Assembly: GCA_010909165.1 (NCBI GenBank)
Contig: MU008198.1
Location: forward strand, 274,704-338,703
Source of the DNA: Anthoceros angustus
Lineage: Eukaryota > Streptophyta > Anthocerotopsida > Anthocerotales > Anthocerotaceae
Reading direction: 5' to 3'
Length of the DNA: 64,000 bases
This document shows, piece after piece, positions 11,003 to 21,743 of the stretch; position 1 is the stretch's first letter, and each line of letters starts with the position of its first letter. The position numbers and the translations under genes were made by a program. The notes under the pieces are model-generated. The model was not told the DNA's origin. It saw nothing but the letters and a program-made list of their open reading frames with translations, and searched no databases.

Positions 11003-13700
11003 CGGCTTTTTGGCATAGAGAGCTATATATAAGTGGTCTTGGTAGTGTTAAAAACTTCTAGGAGAAGTTGGAAATTTGGAAAATTGCACTGGCTGATCCA
11101 ACCTCTGGTCACATTGTTGCGGATGGACCTAGCTTTTTGGAGGTGGAACAATGACTATGAGATGGCATGGGAGATTTTTCTAGGGGCAGGAGGTGGTGCA
11201 GCATCAAGTTTGACAAGTCAGCAAGCAAGTGCACATGCGCATAGCGAGTTGTGGAGGAAGAGCACCATGGCGAGGCAATCCCTACGTGAGACCCAAGTAG
11301 GATGTCACTCGGGTGCCAAGTTCCTATGGATGAGAGGGAAGCAGATCTAAAACTTTCGAGATCGTTTGCAAATTTGATGTGGGAGTGGTGAGAAGATGCA
11401 GTGATATGCCTGTTTTAGGCCTAGCTAAGGAAGAGGACTCATCCAAGCGAACGGGGTCTTGAAGCTAGGGCACTACAAGGAACGTTGCGATGGCCGTGAT
11501 AGAGGTGTGAGATATAGGGTGTGTGCGGTGTGTGTGAATTTCACAGGGGGAGGTTGATAATCAACTTGCAGGGTGAGAAGCCAAGGTGAAGTTGCGACGA
11601 TGATGATGCATGGATCAAAGGGATTGTGGATCCATATGCTCTGCCGTGCACATGGGTGTGCCAATTATGAGGGAGTAGTCAAGGATGCACGTCAAGATGC
11701 CCACGCCTGCTTAAGTTAAGTATGATGGCTAGAATTACCTATGTCCGAGATTTCCATATGTGATGGTGTTCAAGCCATTAGTAAGTTGAAGGACGTATGG
11801 TGCCCTTGCTTTTTGTATAGAGCTGTTTGTGTGAGATCAAGCCGTCAAATCAGACCTGATCTACGTCTCACAAGTCTAGAAAACGTTGTATGCTATAGTT
11901 TTTCTTACACTCGCTATATCAAAGATTTGCTTTTTCATGCCTACATCAAGCCTGTATTGTCGTTTTTGTAGTCTCAGCTATCCTTTGAGCATAGTGCAGG
12001 AGGTTAGGCCATACAGGTAGGCCATGTTTTCCCTGCGCCTGCACACTAGCACGAATTGCTCAGCATCAAGATTGTTTTTTATGCAAGTGCTGGCCTGAAC
12101 CTGAAGCCCATATGAAGAGAAGGAAGTATTTTAAAAAGTGTGGCATGAGTCCATGACTGTATGTCTCTAGTGACATTGTAGATAGGTGTCGAATCCTCAT
12201 TCTACAAATCTCATTAATTCAAACTTGAGCACAATATCTCAATGCCAATTCCCAACAAGAAACAGAGACATTTTGAACCCTCTAGACAAGAGGTAGATAC
12301 AACTTTGACAGGAATTTTTGTTATTGTATTATTTTGGCCATGCCTTGAAAATGTTGTGGATATTCTAGGGTTAAGGTTTATACTAATCTTTTAATCCCAT
12401 AATGACGAATCTACTCAAAACGAGCTTTTCATGGTACATATCACATGACCACATCATTTATATTTTATAAATTACCAAATTGACTCTGAACACACATTTC
12501 GACCATATCTTCTATTGTTATCATGTTTTTTAAAACAAAATTATCAAAAAAGAACCCAACCCCGACCTTCAAGTCGTAGATTCTATATAAGATTCTCTTA
12601 ACCCACCATGGTTTATTTTAGGTGAGTTTGAGCTGAGGGATGTGAGATCACTGCGCGTGGGCGTTTGATCAAGCGGTCCACAATTCGGACAAAAAATTTG
12701 GACCTCCCAGGCCAGCCCAACACTTTTCTATCAAGTCACCTCGAGGGTGTTTGACCTGGCTCGGCCCGTTTCCGATGTCAGATTTTTGTCATTGCCGGTC
12801 AAGGGACAAGCTTGCTAGCATTTGGCAAAATGTTTGAGGAAGCAAATGTGTGATTTTGATCCTTATTTTTTTGAAGGACGTAAAGGATACTTGTGGGCAC
12901 TCGTGATAAAGTTTGCTCGTAGTGATAAGGTGTGGTGAAGGTGCGTCAGGTCTTAGGAGTGAGTGGAGATTGATGACTGACCTGCCTAGGCATTCTGAAT
13001 CGTTGGTAGTCCGTTGAGAGTGTGGATGTTGAGGAAGGCAGCAGTGGATGCAGGCCATGAGGGGCTCACAAACAACAGCTTTATGATGTTGAAAAGGCTG
13101 TGAGGCGCACAAAACAGCAGCTTGCGGAGAGTTGCATGATATATAATTTGTTGTCTCACCCCCAAAAAGAACCGTTATTATAAGGCTCCCCCTCAAATCT
13201 ACGCCAAGTTCGAATATTTATTTCTAGCTACCTAGTGTTCCAAATGCCTATCAGTTTTTTGTGAATGGCCTCTCCATGCAATTCAATTCTTAAAACATGG
13301 TCTCACGCGCATAACTCCGAATGGAGTAAATGGGGTCTAGCGTGCTCCATCTCGGGGACTAGGTACATCCTCTCACCATATGTACTGTGTTCGTAATTCA
13401 AAAGCCTGGCCGTTCTAACCCGTTTCTAGCGTACCAAGTGCCGTGCACTGATTAGTTCTCTGCCCTGTCTTTCCCTCTCTTCATGGCACACTGTTTGCCC
13501 GTAAATCGACGATCGTTCCATGAAAAAGACCGTGAAGAAGACACGGATATGAAACACCGTAACATATGTATTGTCGCTAAAGAGACACTGCAACATTTGT
13601 AGGTACGTCCATGTACATATGTATGTATAACTGAACCGGGAGCTCCTACGTACACGGCGTACGGACCGTACCAGGTAACCGGGATCACAGCTTCACTGCA
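11003..13700. other. intergenic, nothing recognised
   Basis: Only short shadow ORFs are present. The 12.3-12.6 kb part is AT-rich. I see no tRNA, known transposon end or conserved protein motif. Confidence 0.4.
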
Positions 13701-16399
13701 GCGATGCATCACGGACTGTCGGCTGCAACGGAGATGCAACAACATGAAACGGAAGATGACAAGCGGATCGAGAGAGATGGAGGCCAAGAACGAAGCAGTT
13801 GCACACCAGAAGGCCCCGGAAACGGTGCAACGGCAACAGCGCCTCGATGAAGCTGCCGCGGGCTTAGCACGAAGAATGAACCCAGAGGGCGCTTATTGCG
13901 TTCTGACGTGCACAAGACCGCAGGCTTGCCAGGGCTTGGGAACAGACTTTTATGGCTTTGTCTAAGGCGTATGGTATTGCGGCCTCGATGGTGTTTGGAG
14001 GAGTTTGGCAACGCAACTGTGCAAGGAGGCAGCAGGAGGTAGAGGATTTCCTGGAGGGGGATTCGGGACGGTGTAGTTTGTAGAGATCTGCTTACTGCCG
14101 TCGCTTGTACCAAAGTGGCGATAAACGGGGCTGCCAACTTCGGCTTTTCAGTTTTGGACTTCTGAGCTTTGCAAGCAAAATGTTGTCAGTGAGGGACTCA
14201 TGTTGTGTGAGGTGCCAGCAACGAAGCGGCCCCAGGAAGCTCCTGCCAAATGCAGTGATGAACCTCAGGAGGTGGAGTAGGATAGAGGGTCCTGTTGAAG
14301 GGGATGCAGGTGAACCGGCTTCAGCAAGGGGACTCCCGCGGGTGTGCTGGAGTTCATGGCTGCAGAGGGGATGGTTGAGGGAACATTTACTAAGTCACAG
14401 CCTGAAGGCCTGGACTTCCCACATGTTTCCACTACTGCTGCTTCGATGGAAATAAAGCTTCAGAATCACACAACGCTTACCGTTGGAGACCTGCTACTTG
14501 TCCAGCAACGTGGGTAACCTTCGTTTGTTTGAGTTGAAACCTGGGACACACAAGTTCTGGCCTAGAGACAGGTTTGGAAACTGATGTCTTGCAACCAGGC
14601 TTCCCAGAGTAGACTGGTCTTACTTACTGTGGTGAAGCCTGTTCGCAGCATTAACATGGAGGAGGCAGAGTTGAATTACCACAGACTCGTAGTATATGGA
14701 ACGGCTGCTAAGGCAGTGGCTGCTGGGGATGTGAATGCCTTAGTGCATATGGAGGTGGAGGGTGCGAGGCAGGATGCAGATACGGATATTCATGCTTCAG
14801 CTGACCCTACTCTGTCTCCAACGCAGCATCAGCCTCAATGGCCTCGGAATGATTTTGGCTTCAAGCCACTCAGTTTGACCTCTCCAGTTCAGTGAGACTG
14901 CTTCACTCGCTGCGCATATAGCACAGGAGTCTATGGATTCCGGTGAGCTGCAAGAACAGGCTGAAAGAAGGGCCACTTAAGAGGAAAAAGCTCAGGGAAG
15001 TGTACAGGCGTTGGTGGGGTCAGAGCAGAGCTTCCAGCTGAAGTGCTGTTCAATTGTGGGGAACTTCCGAAACTGCATTAAATGGGTGGGAATCCAGACC
15101 GAATCATTGCATGCAGCATATTTGGGAGGCCTAATGTGGTCCATCTAGGGGATGAACAAGCATATGCACTGTATAAGGTTTACCAGGCAGGAGCTTCAAG
15201 AGGACGTCAAAGCATTTCATGAGCCTGCCAACACGGCGCAGTGGACTCCATCTCTCTACAGGTGTTTGTCCAGGCCAATGTCGGTCGGTCACACGGTCGG
15301 TTAAGCTGCAAGTTTTACACTACGCGTTCCGAGGAGTCTGTGGTCCCGAAGTTCCGCCTGAAAAGGAAAAGGACTGACCAAGCATGCGACGCTTGTGATT
15401 CCAGGACAGCAAATTCTGCTTCACATGGGATGCGTCCCCACTCGGCAAACGCTAACTGAAAGCTTAACAGAGCTCTGTCCTCCGGTGGAATACCCAGTCT
15501 GTGGGGCAGAGTCACGATAGGCGGAGTGGCATCTGCATGTGCCGTCTGCGCACTGGCGAGGAACATTTGACCTTCCAGAAGGAGGGATGGCATGGATGAG
15601 GTGGTGGACTGTGTGAATCTCCGCCTGTTGTGTATTCCGATGGGTATAATTGTCTGTCTCCTGCCCCTTTCACTTTTCGTGAGATGGTTGTCACAGCGAA
15701 CGTGATTTGAGTGGTTGTTCCGGTATCGTCTGTAGGTTGATCGGGTTGATCCCGTCCGTGCATATGCGCGCCCGCCACCAGTTCGTGCTTGGAAACGGAG
15801 AATGAGCACCGACACGCCGCTTGTATGGACGAACATGCTTCTGTAACCCTGTAAGCAGAATAGGGGACCTGCCACGGCGATGCCACATACACAGGTGACT
15901 AGGTGAACAGCCACACACATCAGCGGGGACACATCAGCCGGCTGTAGATAAGGGTAAGAGGGCACCTCCGTCTCTCGGTGTTGATTTTATCCATATTTTC
16001 CTAGTCTGTATTGCTATACCTGCCAGTAACAGAGCATACTTGAATTTTGTGCTTCGGTGCTTTCGGCGTTATTTATACAAGCGCGCCGACGGCAAAACCA
16101 AAGGCACTGGCAACTGCGACTGCAGCGTGGCCAATGGGCGGCATATTTGGCGGACGACCAACTGGCACCAACGAACCGACCCGTTGACAGAACGGATTCT
16201 GGCAACAGTTGCAGATGCAGATGTAGATGCAGATCCAGGGTATGATGTGTACCGTCTTCTTGTGGAGAGCAGCAGAGCAACCGAGGCCAGCTACCGAGAA
16301 CCCTCTTGCTCCGAGTTGTATGTGAAGCTGCAGCCTGCGGGGAATCCAGTAATTGTGCGTAGCCCTAGCCAGCTCCGAGGTCTGACGAGAATCAAATCC

Positions 16400-16432
16400 A
16401 CTTCCCTTGCCTTGCCTTGCCTTGCCTTGCCT
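16400..16432 (+). repeat. (CCTTG)n microsatellite
   Basis: About five consecutive CCTTG pentamers end in CCTTCCC. Apparent ORFs across it (GKARQGKARQ on the minus strand) are low-complexity artefacts. Confidence 0.9.
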
Positions 16433-16860
16433 TCCCGCCCTGGGGGTTGACCAGGTGCGCGTCGGGGAAGGCGCCCAGGCTCCAGCTGACTGTGACACAC
16501 ACGCAGCATGGAGAGGCGTGTGTGGAAGCCAGCACTCCCTGGCCCTGAAGGAGCGTGAAGGGCCCGGCTCGTCCTGGCCGGGGCTTCTTCACTCTCTTCT
16601 CTGCTTCGTCGGATCCGCCACCTTCGGCAGCTGCAGTTGTGGCCGTTGTGCATCTTGCTCCTGTTTGCCAAGAAGTGGAGTGGAGTTGGGTGCTGCCATT
16701 GCCCAGGGTGTTGTTGTACCGAATGCTGCGCTTGCTGTGGAGGGGGAGCGCAATCGGATAGCAGCAGCGGTAGTGGGTCCTGTGCGCATTTGAGTTCCAG
16801 GTGCGTGGCTCATTTCCCGGCCGATGAGTGTGTTGGTCGAGTGGCAGAGTCCACTTGTTG

Positions 16861-16885
16861 GGTGTTGTTGTTGTTGTTGTTGATG
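16861..16885 (+). repeat. (TTG)n microsatellite upstream of MCU
   Basis: About seven TTG units lie some 45 bp before the proposed MCU start, so the repeat would fall in the 5' UTR or core promoter. Confidence 0.9.
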
Positions 16886-16929
16886 GTGGGTGGCCTGATT
16901 GTGGGTGATGGGTGATGTGCAGGGGCGGA

Positions 16930-17883
16930 ATGGCTGTCAGGAGTGCGTATCTGAGAGGAATTTGGCTGTGGAGGGCTGCTTCTGGGCGGGCTCTGGAGCA
17001 GCTTGGAGCGCGGTGGCAGGTGCAGCCGGGCGTGAGTGGGGCGAGATGGCGGCAGTCGGCCTGCGCGTGGGGTCAGCAGCCCTTCTGGCTGCACACGGCT
17101 GGGATGGCGCATGAGAATTCCGGGGACGAGGGGGAAGGGGATGGGGAGCACAGGCAGATGGGGCGCCGGGAGCCGCGGGTAACCGCGGAGGAGGTGCAGC
17201 AGGTTTTGAGGCACGTGAATCTCACGTCGCTCAAACACCGGTTAGATGTGGAGGCTCGCGAGCACATGGGCTTGGCTGAGCTGTTGAGCTTGTGTGAGGC
17301 GGAGAGGGTGGCCAGGAGCCCGCAGGAGGCGGCGGAGGTGGTCCGAGCCTTGGACTCGTCTGGAGTGGTGTTTGTGTTTAGGGATCGGGTTTTCCTGCAT
17401 CCGGAGGCTGTAGCCAAGCAGGTTGCCAAGGCGCTGCCCCTGGCGCTGGCTCTCGAGGACGATCCACGGAAGGAGGAGTTCGACAAGCTTCAGAAAATCA
17501 AGGAGCAGATTGATATGCTGGCACACAAGAAGGTGCGGAAGAACTTGTTGGCGGGATTGCTGGTTCTCACTGGCCATTTCCTGGTTTTCTTCCGCCTTAC
17601 CTTCTGGGAGTTTTCGTGGGATGTCATGGAGCCCATCGCATTTTTTGTCACAACAGGTGCCCTGTTGGCGGGATATGCTTATTTTCTTGCCACGGCTACA
17701 GACCCGAGTTATCAGGACTTGCATGAAAGGCTGTTCGTGTATCATCAAAAGAAGCTGATGAAGAAGAAGAAGTTTGACAACAAGAGGTTCCAACTCCTTG
17801 CCAAGCAGTGCAGTAGTTGTTTCTCTAAATCTCTACACTTCACCCCTGTTTCATTACTGAAACAACGTGATGACGACGACTGA
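16930..17883 (+). CDS. MCU: mitochondrial calcium uniporter pore subunit (MCU family)
   Basis: This 317-residue protein forms the Ca2+-selective pore of the inner mitochondrial membrane. Residues 1-58 (MAVRSAYLRGIWLWRAA...) are Arg-rich with almost no acids, as in a mitochondrial presequence. The matrix domain at about 85-190 carries plant MCU hallmarks (SSGVVFVFRDRVFLHPEAV). A coiled-coil stretch follows at about 180-203. TM1 spans about 206-227 and TM2 about 236-256; between them lies the selectivity-filter motif WDVMEP at 230-235 with the key Asp231 and Glu234. A lysine-rich helix follows TM2. An earlier in-frame ATG at 16912 would add six residues. I see no intron, although the last 20 or so residues (after about 295) match family expectation poorly and could be read-through into an intron. 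Confidence 0.93.
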   Translation: MAVRSAYLRGIWLWRAASGRALEQLGARWQVQPGVSGARWRQSACAWGQQPFWLHTAGMAHENSGDEGEGDGEHRQMGRREPRVTAEEVQQVLRHVNLTSLKHRLDVEAREHMGLAELLSLCEAERVARSPQEAAEVVRALDSSGVVFVFRDRVFLHPEAVAKQVAKALPLALALEDDPRKEEFDKLQKIKEQIDMLAHKKVRKNLLAGLLVLTGHFLVFFRLTFWEFSWDVMEPIAFFVTTGALLAGYAYFLATATDPSYQDLHERLFVYHQKKLMKKKKFDNKRFQLLAKQCSSCFSKSLHFTPVSLLKQRDDDD

Positions 17884-18960
17884 AGTCACCGGCAGCTGCT
17901 CACCACCAACACTTGACAGCAGCTTGTACTCGTTGTGCAATGGTTGCCTTTCGAGTTTCAGAGGCAGTGGATGACAGGAGTCTCTCTTTATTTCCTGGTG
18001 AGTTCCAGGACTGGATCTCCAAAGCTTGGAGATCTTCAGTTCTCCTGAGGCAAGGGGTCCCTGCAGCTGATGAGGACTGGACATGTGCTCTACCACATGC
18101 CACATGCCCTGCGGAAGGGTTTGCTCTGTTTCTTCTGTGTGAAGCCCTTGAAAACATACATGCAAATGCAGGTCATGGGTTGACGCGAAACGCAGCGTCT
18201 TCACCTCTTGCTGTCATAGTACAGAGGTGATCACACATACTTTTTGGCACGTCTGCCTCTCAATTTTCTGCAATTCCTTCAACGGTTTCATCACATTCTT
18301 GTTGTACCGGAATTTTTGTTGGACGGGCAAGGCTCTTGTATTATCGAACTTTAGAAAGATGTCCTTTTGAACTTTGTGCAGGTCAGTTGAACAAATGCTG
18401 ATCCTTCTATGGAAGCTTTGTTGCTTGCACCCAACCTACCTGAACTGCGCAAACTATCTGTCATTGATGAACCTGTGCCGACCTTTGCACGACGCTAAAG
18501 TAAAATTAGATCGAGTGCTTTGTAGTTACCCAAAGAGGCGCTACTCGGAATCAGCTATTAGAGCACGTGTATTCCAGAGGGTGGATGAGCCGACCTCCCC
18601 CCGAGAACCAAGGCTGAGCTGTTTGACTGGTGAAAAGGCAAACCAACCCTGCCACATAGGCCAGATGAGGAACGAGGGTCACGACGGTTGGGAATGACCG
18701 TTAGTCAGCATTCTTAGCATTTAGGTCAGGCCCAGCGCGCCCACAGCGGCCCCGAAAGGAATAGGCGATGGATTCCTTACAGGAGCCCAAACTGGTGCTA
18801 ATGAGGGGCTTTGTTGTCGTCATGTCATAGGATAAGGCAAATGGGCGTGGGAGATGCCGCAGGATCAGTATTGTTATTAGGCTATTGATTGTGTTCTTGA
18901 AGAACGTGATTTGTTCCGGAAGGGGAGGGGAGGAGGGGGGAATCCGAGGTGTGGGACAAG
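17884..18960. other. intergenic between MCU and the Pro/Ala-rich gene
   Basis: About 1.1 kb without a recognisable gene. The 107-codon open stretch at 18374-18697 has no known motif. It probably holds the MCU 3' UTR and the next gene's promoter. Confidence 0.45.
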
Positions 18961-19126
18961 AGATCTTGTTGGTGTTCAAGGAAGCTGCTTGTTTCCTCAA
19001 CGTTTGTCAGGCTGAGGAGAAACGTTGACATGTGAGGAGAGAGGCGACAGGTTTTGTTGGTGTTCCTAAAAGCTTTTTGTTTCCTCACTTTTGGCAGGTT
19101 GTAAGGAGAAACGTTGACATAATGGC
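18961..19126 (+). repeat. duplicated 5' UTR block before the Pro/Ala-rich gene
   Basis: Two diverged copies of about 76 bp lie in tandem: 18961-19036 and 19049-19126. They share TTGTTGGTGTTC, TTGTTTCCTCA and GGAGAAACGTTGACAT. Each has a pyrimidine stretch ending in CAG, which looks like a splice acceptor (TTTGTCAG and TTTTGGCAG). Only the second copy leads into ATGGCTCTC. Confidence 0.8.
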
Positions 19127-20321
19127 TCTCAACTCGCCTTGGTACAAGCACAAGTTCATGCCCAATGGTAAGTACGAGACAGTTCCTAATGCTCCTCCGC
19201 AGTACGCCCGAAGTTTGAATGTCCCTGAACCCAAGTTCAGTAGATTCGATGCGATTCTGAGCTTACCCATCGGGAACAGCAATTACAAGCTCCAACTCTG
19301 GCACGAAGACTTTGACAAGCCAGAATGCAAGGACAAATTTGTGTCTGGGGATCTTGTCGTGTCTGCCAAACCAGGTGATGAGCGGCCGGCCAAGGAGAGA
19401 TCCTACCACATTGTGCAGAAGGTGTGCGACAATGGCTGGCAGCAGCTCTGCGTCCTCTCTTACCTCAACCCTAACCGTGAGATCCCCGTCCCTCTCGTGG
19501 AGCCTCCACCTCCGGTAGATCCCAATGCGCCTCCTGCTGACCCCAACGCTCCTGCCGCTCCTGCGGCCCCTGGAGCCCCTGCTGCAGCAGCAACCCCAGC
19601 AAAAGCTGGCGCTCCTCCTGCTCCTGGTGCAAAGCCCGGTGCTCCCGCTCCCGCCGCGGCTCCACCTCCCCCTCCCCCTCCCGCTGCTGCCCCTGCTCTT
19701 GCTCCTGCGGATCCTAATGCTCCCCCGGTCGACCCTAACGCTCCCCCAGTGGACCCCAATGCTCCTCCCGCAGTGCCACTGGGCCCCGAGTTTCTCCCCG
19801 AGGTTCCACTGCCGCTGGAGGACGCCAGCGTGATCCGGTCCAAACTAGACTGGTTCGGCTGGTGGAACATCGTGTGCCCGGAAAACACGTTCGTGGACCC
19901 CCGCGGAAAGCCCAATTTCGAGGACGACGAGGACATGTTCCGCAGGCGCTTCAGGCCCTACTGGCAGCCCACAGATTTCGTCATCCGCATCCCCCGCGGC
20001 TCCGCGGGCTTCTCCCTTCACAGGTTCCACCCCCAAGATCGCTACGACCACGGAGACCTGGGCCTCTTGTTCCGGGAATGGCCCGTCGGCTCCGGCGGAT
20101 ACCACGCCATCTTGATCCAGCTCTCGGAGTACCGATACGTGACCATGGAGGGCAAGGAAAAGCTAGGCAAGACATGGATGAAAATCGACCACCGCTTCCT
20201 GGATGCTCCGCCGCCCCCTCCTCCTCCTCCGCCTCCGCCTTCTCCTCCTCCGCCTACGCTCGAAGGCGCGCCCCCAGCCGACGGGGCTGCTGCCGCTCCT
20301 GCTCCTCCTGCAAAAGCTTAG
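19122..20321 (+). CDS. Pro/Ala-rich protein of unknown function, 399 aa
   Basis: The ATG at 19122 was chosen because coding character starts there; an upstream open extension crosses the duplicated 5' UTR block. Residues 1-125 form one compact-looking domain (MALNSPWYKHKFMPNGKYET..., with KVCDNGWQQLCVLSYLNP). A Pro/Ala linker at about 126-220 contains repeats of the form VDPNAPP. A second domain spans about 230-360 and is rich in Trp, Phe and Arg (SKLDWFGWWNIVCPE, FRRRFRPYWQPTDFVIRIPR). The tail is again polyproline, ending in PPAKA. There is no signal peptide, membrane helix or catalytic motif that I recognise. It appears intronless. Codon-third-position GC is high, like that of its neighbours MCU and the fucosyltransferase. 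Confidence 0.82.
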   Translation: MALNSPWYKHKFMPNGKYETVPNAPPQYARSLNVPEPKFSRFDAILSLPIGNSNYKLQLWHEDFDKPECKDKFVSGDLVVSAKPGDERPAKERSYHIVQKVCDNGWQQLCVLSYLNPNREIPVPLVEPPPPVDPNAPPADPNAPAAPAAPGAPAAAATPAKAGAPPAPGAKPGAPAPAAAPPPPPPPAAAPALAPADPNAPPVDPNAPPVDPNAPPAVPLGPEFLPEVPLPLEDASVIRSKLDWFGWWNIVCPENTFVDPRGKPNFEDDEDMFRRRFRPYWQPTDFVIRIPRGSAGFSLHRFHPQDRYDHGDLGLLFREWPVGSGGYHAILIQLSEYRYVTMEGKEKLGKTWMKIDHRFLDAPPPPPPPPPPPSPPPPTLEGAPPADGAAAAPAPPAKA

Positions 20322-21743
20322 CCTTCAACAGCCCAGACCGGAAGTGTGAATTGAAGAAAACTAGCTAATAGGTAAACAAAGTTGATTAGGTAGCTGCGTA
20401 CACCATGTCACACACAGGTGGAGGGGTTAGTACCTACATGTGTAGTTCGCTGAATAAAATACAAGTCATGTAGGTTAGCTGACAGCACTCCAGACCTTCT
20501 CCTACTGCTACAGAAGAAGAAGAAGAATTTAAGGGAATATTTTTTTGAATTTGAAGAGGAATTTTTTGTGCACCATATCTGTAAGGTAGTGAAATAGGTC
20601 GGAGCGAAATGCGAGTGGCGCACATGAGGCAGCTTGGGCACGCGCGCATGCGTGATTGACTGGCGTACCATTTGCAAGGAGAAGCTGAAAAAACAAATGC
20701 TTAGCACCATACATTAGCTATACGCAGGACCCACTTTTATAGCCGGAACGGTTCTCTATTCATGTGCTGGAAACCAAAAACAAGAGATATGGGAGGCCTC
20801 AAAAAACAGAGAACGGTGGACTGCTGCCACAAGCGTCTTCACAAGCAGGTTTCAGCCACGACAAAAGCCGGGACTTGTTCCGGGTGGAGCACTGGAGTAG
20901 GCCTGGGGTAGGTAGACATGGCCAGAAAAATTTGCCCAAGACCCGACTTCCTCGCATGCGTCCTGCGTCACTGGTGACATATTTGCCCCAGCCGGCGCCC
21001 AAAACTATCGGGTATATGAATTTTCAGTGGGTGTGCACTAACGTTGAATGGACTTGGTGCCGCCACCGCATGTGGTAAGGTGAGTTTTCTGCGCCATGAA
21101 ATCTCCGGGCTGATCGATGGTTCCGTGATACGGCCCGAGGAGGGCAGGGCACGTTCTAGTCCCGGAACGTCGGCTCACAAATTCGTGATTCGTGACGCCG
21201 CCCACGCCGTCCCCCGACCCGCTCTACGGCGAGGTGGGGCGTGACAGCAACGGTATGTTGACGCTTCCGTAGCTGAAAGCTGGGTGCGTGGTTGTCACGT
21301 ACCGGTAGTGCGCAGGAATCACAGGCAAACGAAACCAGGTCGAAACGGAGTGGAGAGCACGGCAACAGTAGTCGAGGCCTGGTCTGCACGACCGGGCCCT
21401 GCCGCCCTCCGGAATGATTACAAAAGTCAGTTTCAACCGCCACGCCCTTACTAAATCAGCACCCAGCTCATTTCTCGCCGGCTTCGCGGCGGTTTTATCT
21501 TGCCAGGGCAGCGCGCGCGATCGCGGGATCGGCATCTCCCGTTTTCACGCACGTCGATAGTGAGTGCCAGATTCGCGACCGTAGCGGCAGCCATGGCGTC
21601 TTGATGGTCAGGTCACGGGGAAAGGCTGGGAGCGTCAGCAGGAGCAGCAGCAGGAGCAGTAGCAGCGGCAGGGGCAGGGGCCAGCAACAGCAGCGGGAGC
21701 AGGAGCGGGAGCTCCCGATGCCTGCGCAGCGCAGCAGGTGAAG
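20322..21743. other. intergenic and 5' UTR of the fucosyltransferase gene
   Basis: No gene is recognisable. A CAG/GCA-rich trinucleotide stretch (21637-21735) directly precedes the fucosyltransferase start and is presumably its 5' UTR; GTG at 21738 precedes the ATG by two codons in frame. Confidence 0.5.

Larger units (their letters stand above)
13701..16900. other. unrecognised GC-richer region upstream of MCU
   Basis: Several open stretches of 70-140 codons (for example 14584-14895 on the plus strand) lack any domain I know, and none joins into a convincing gene. Microsatellites lie at 16207-16233 (GCAGAT units), 16400-16432 (CCTTG units) and 16861-16885 (TTG units). The last 200 bp may be MCU promoter or 5' UTR. 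Confidence 0.35.
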
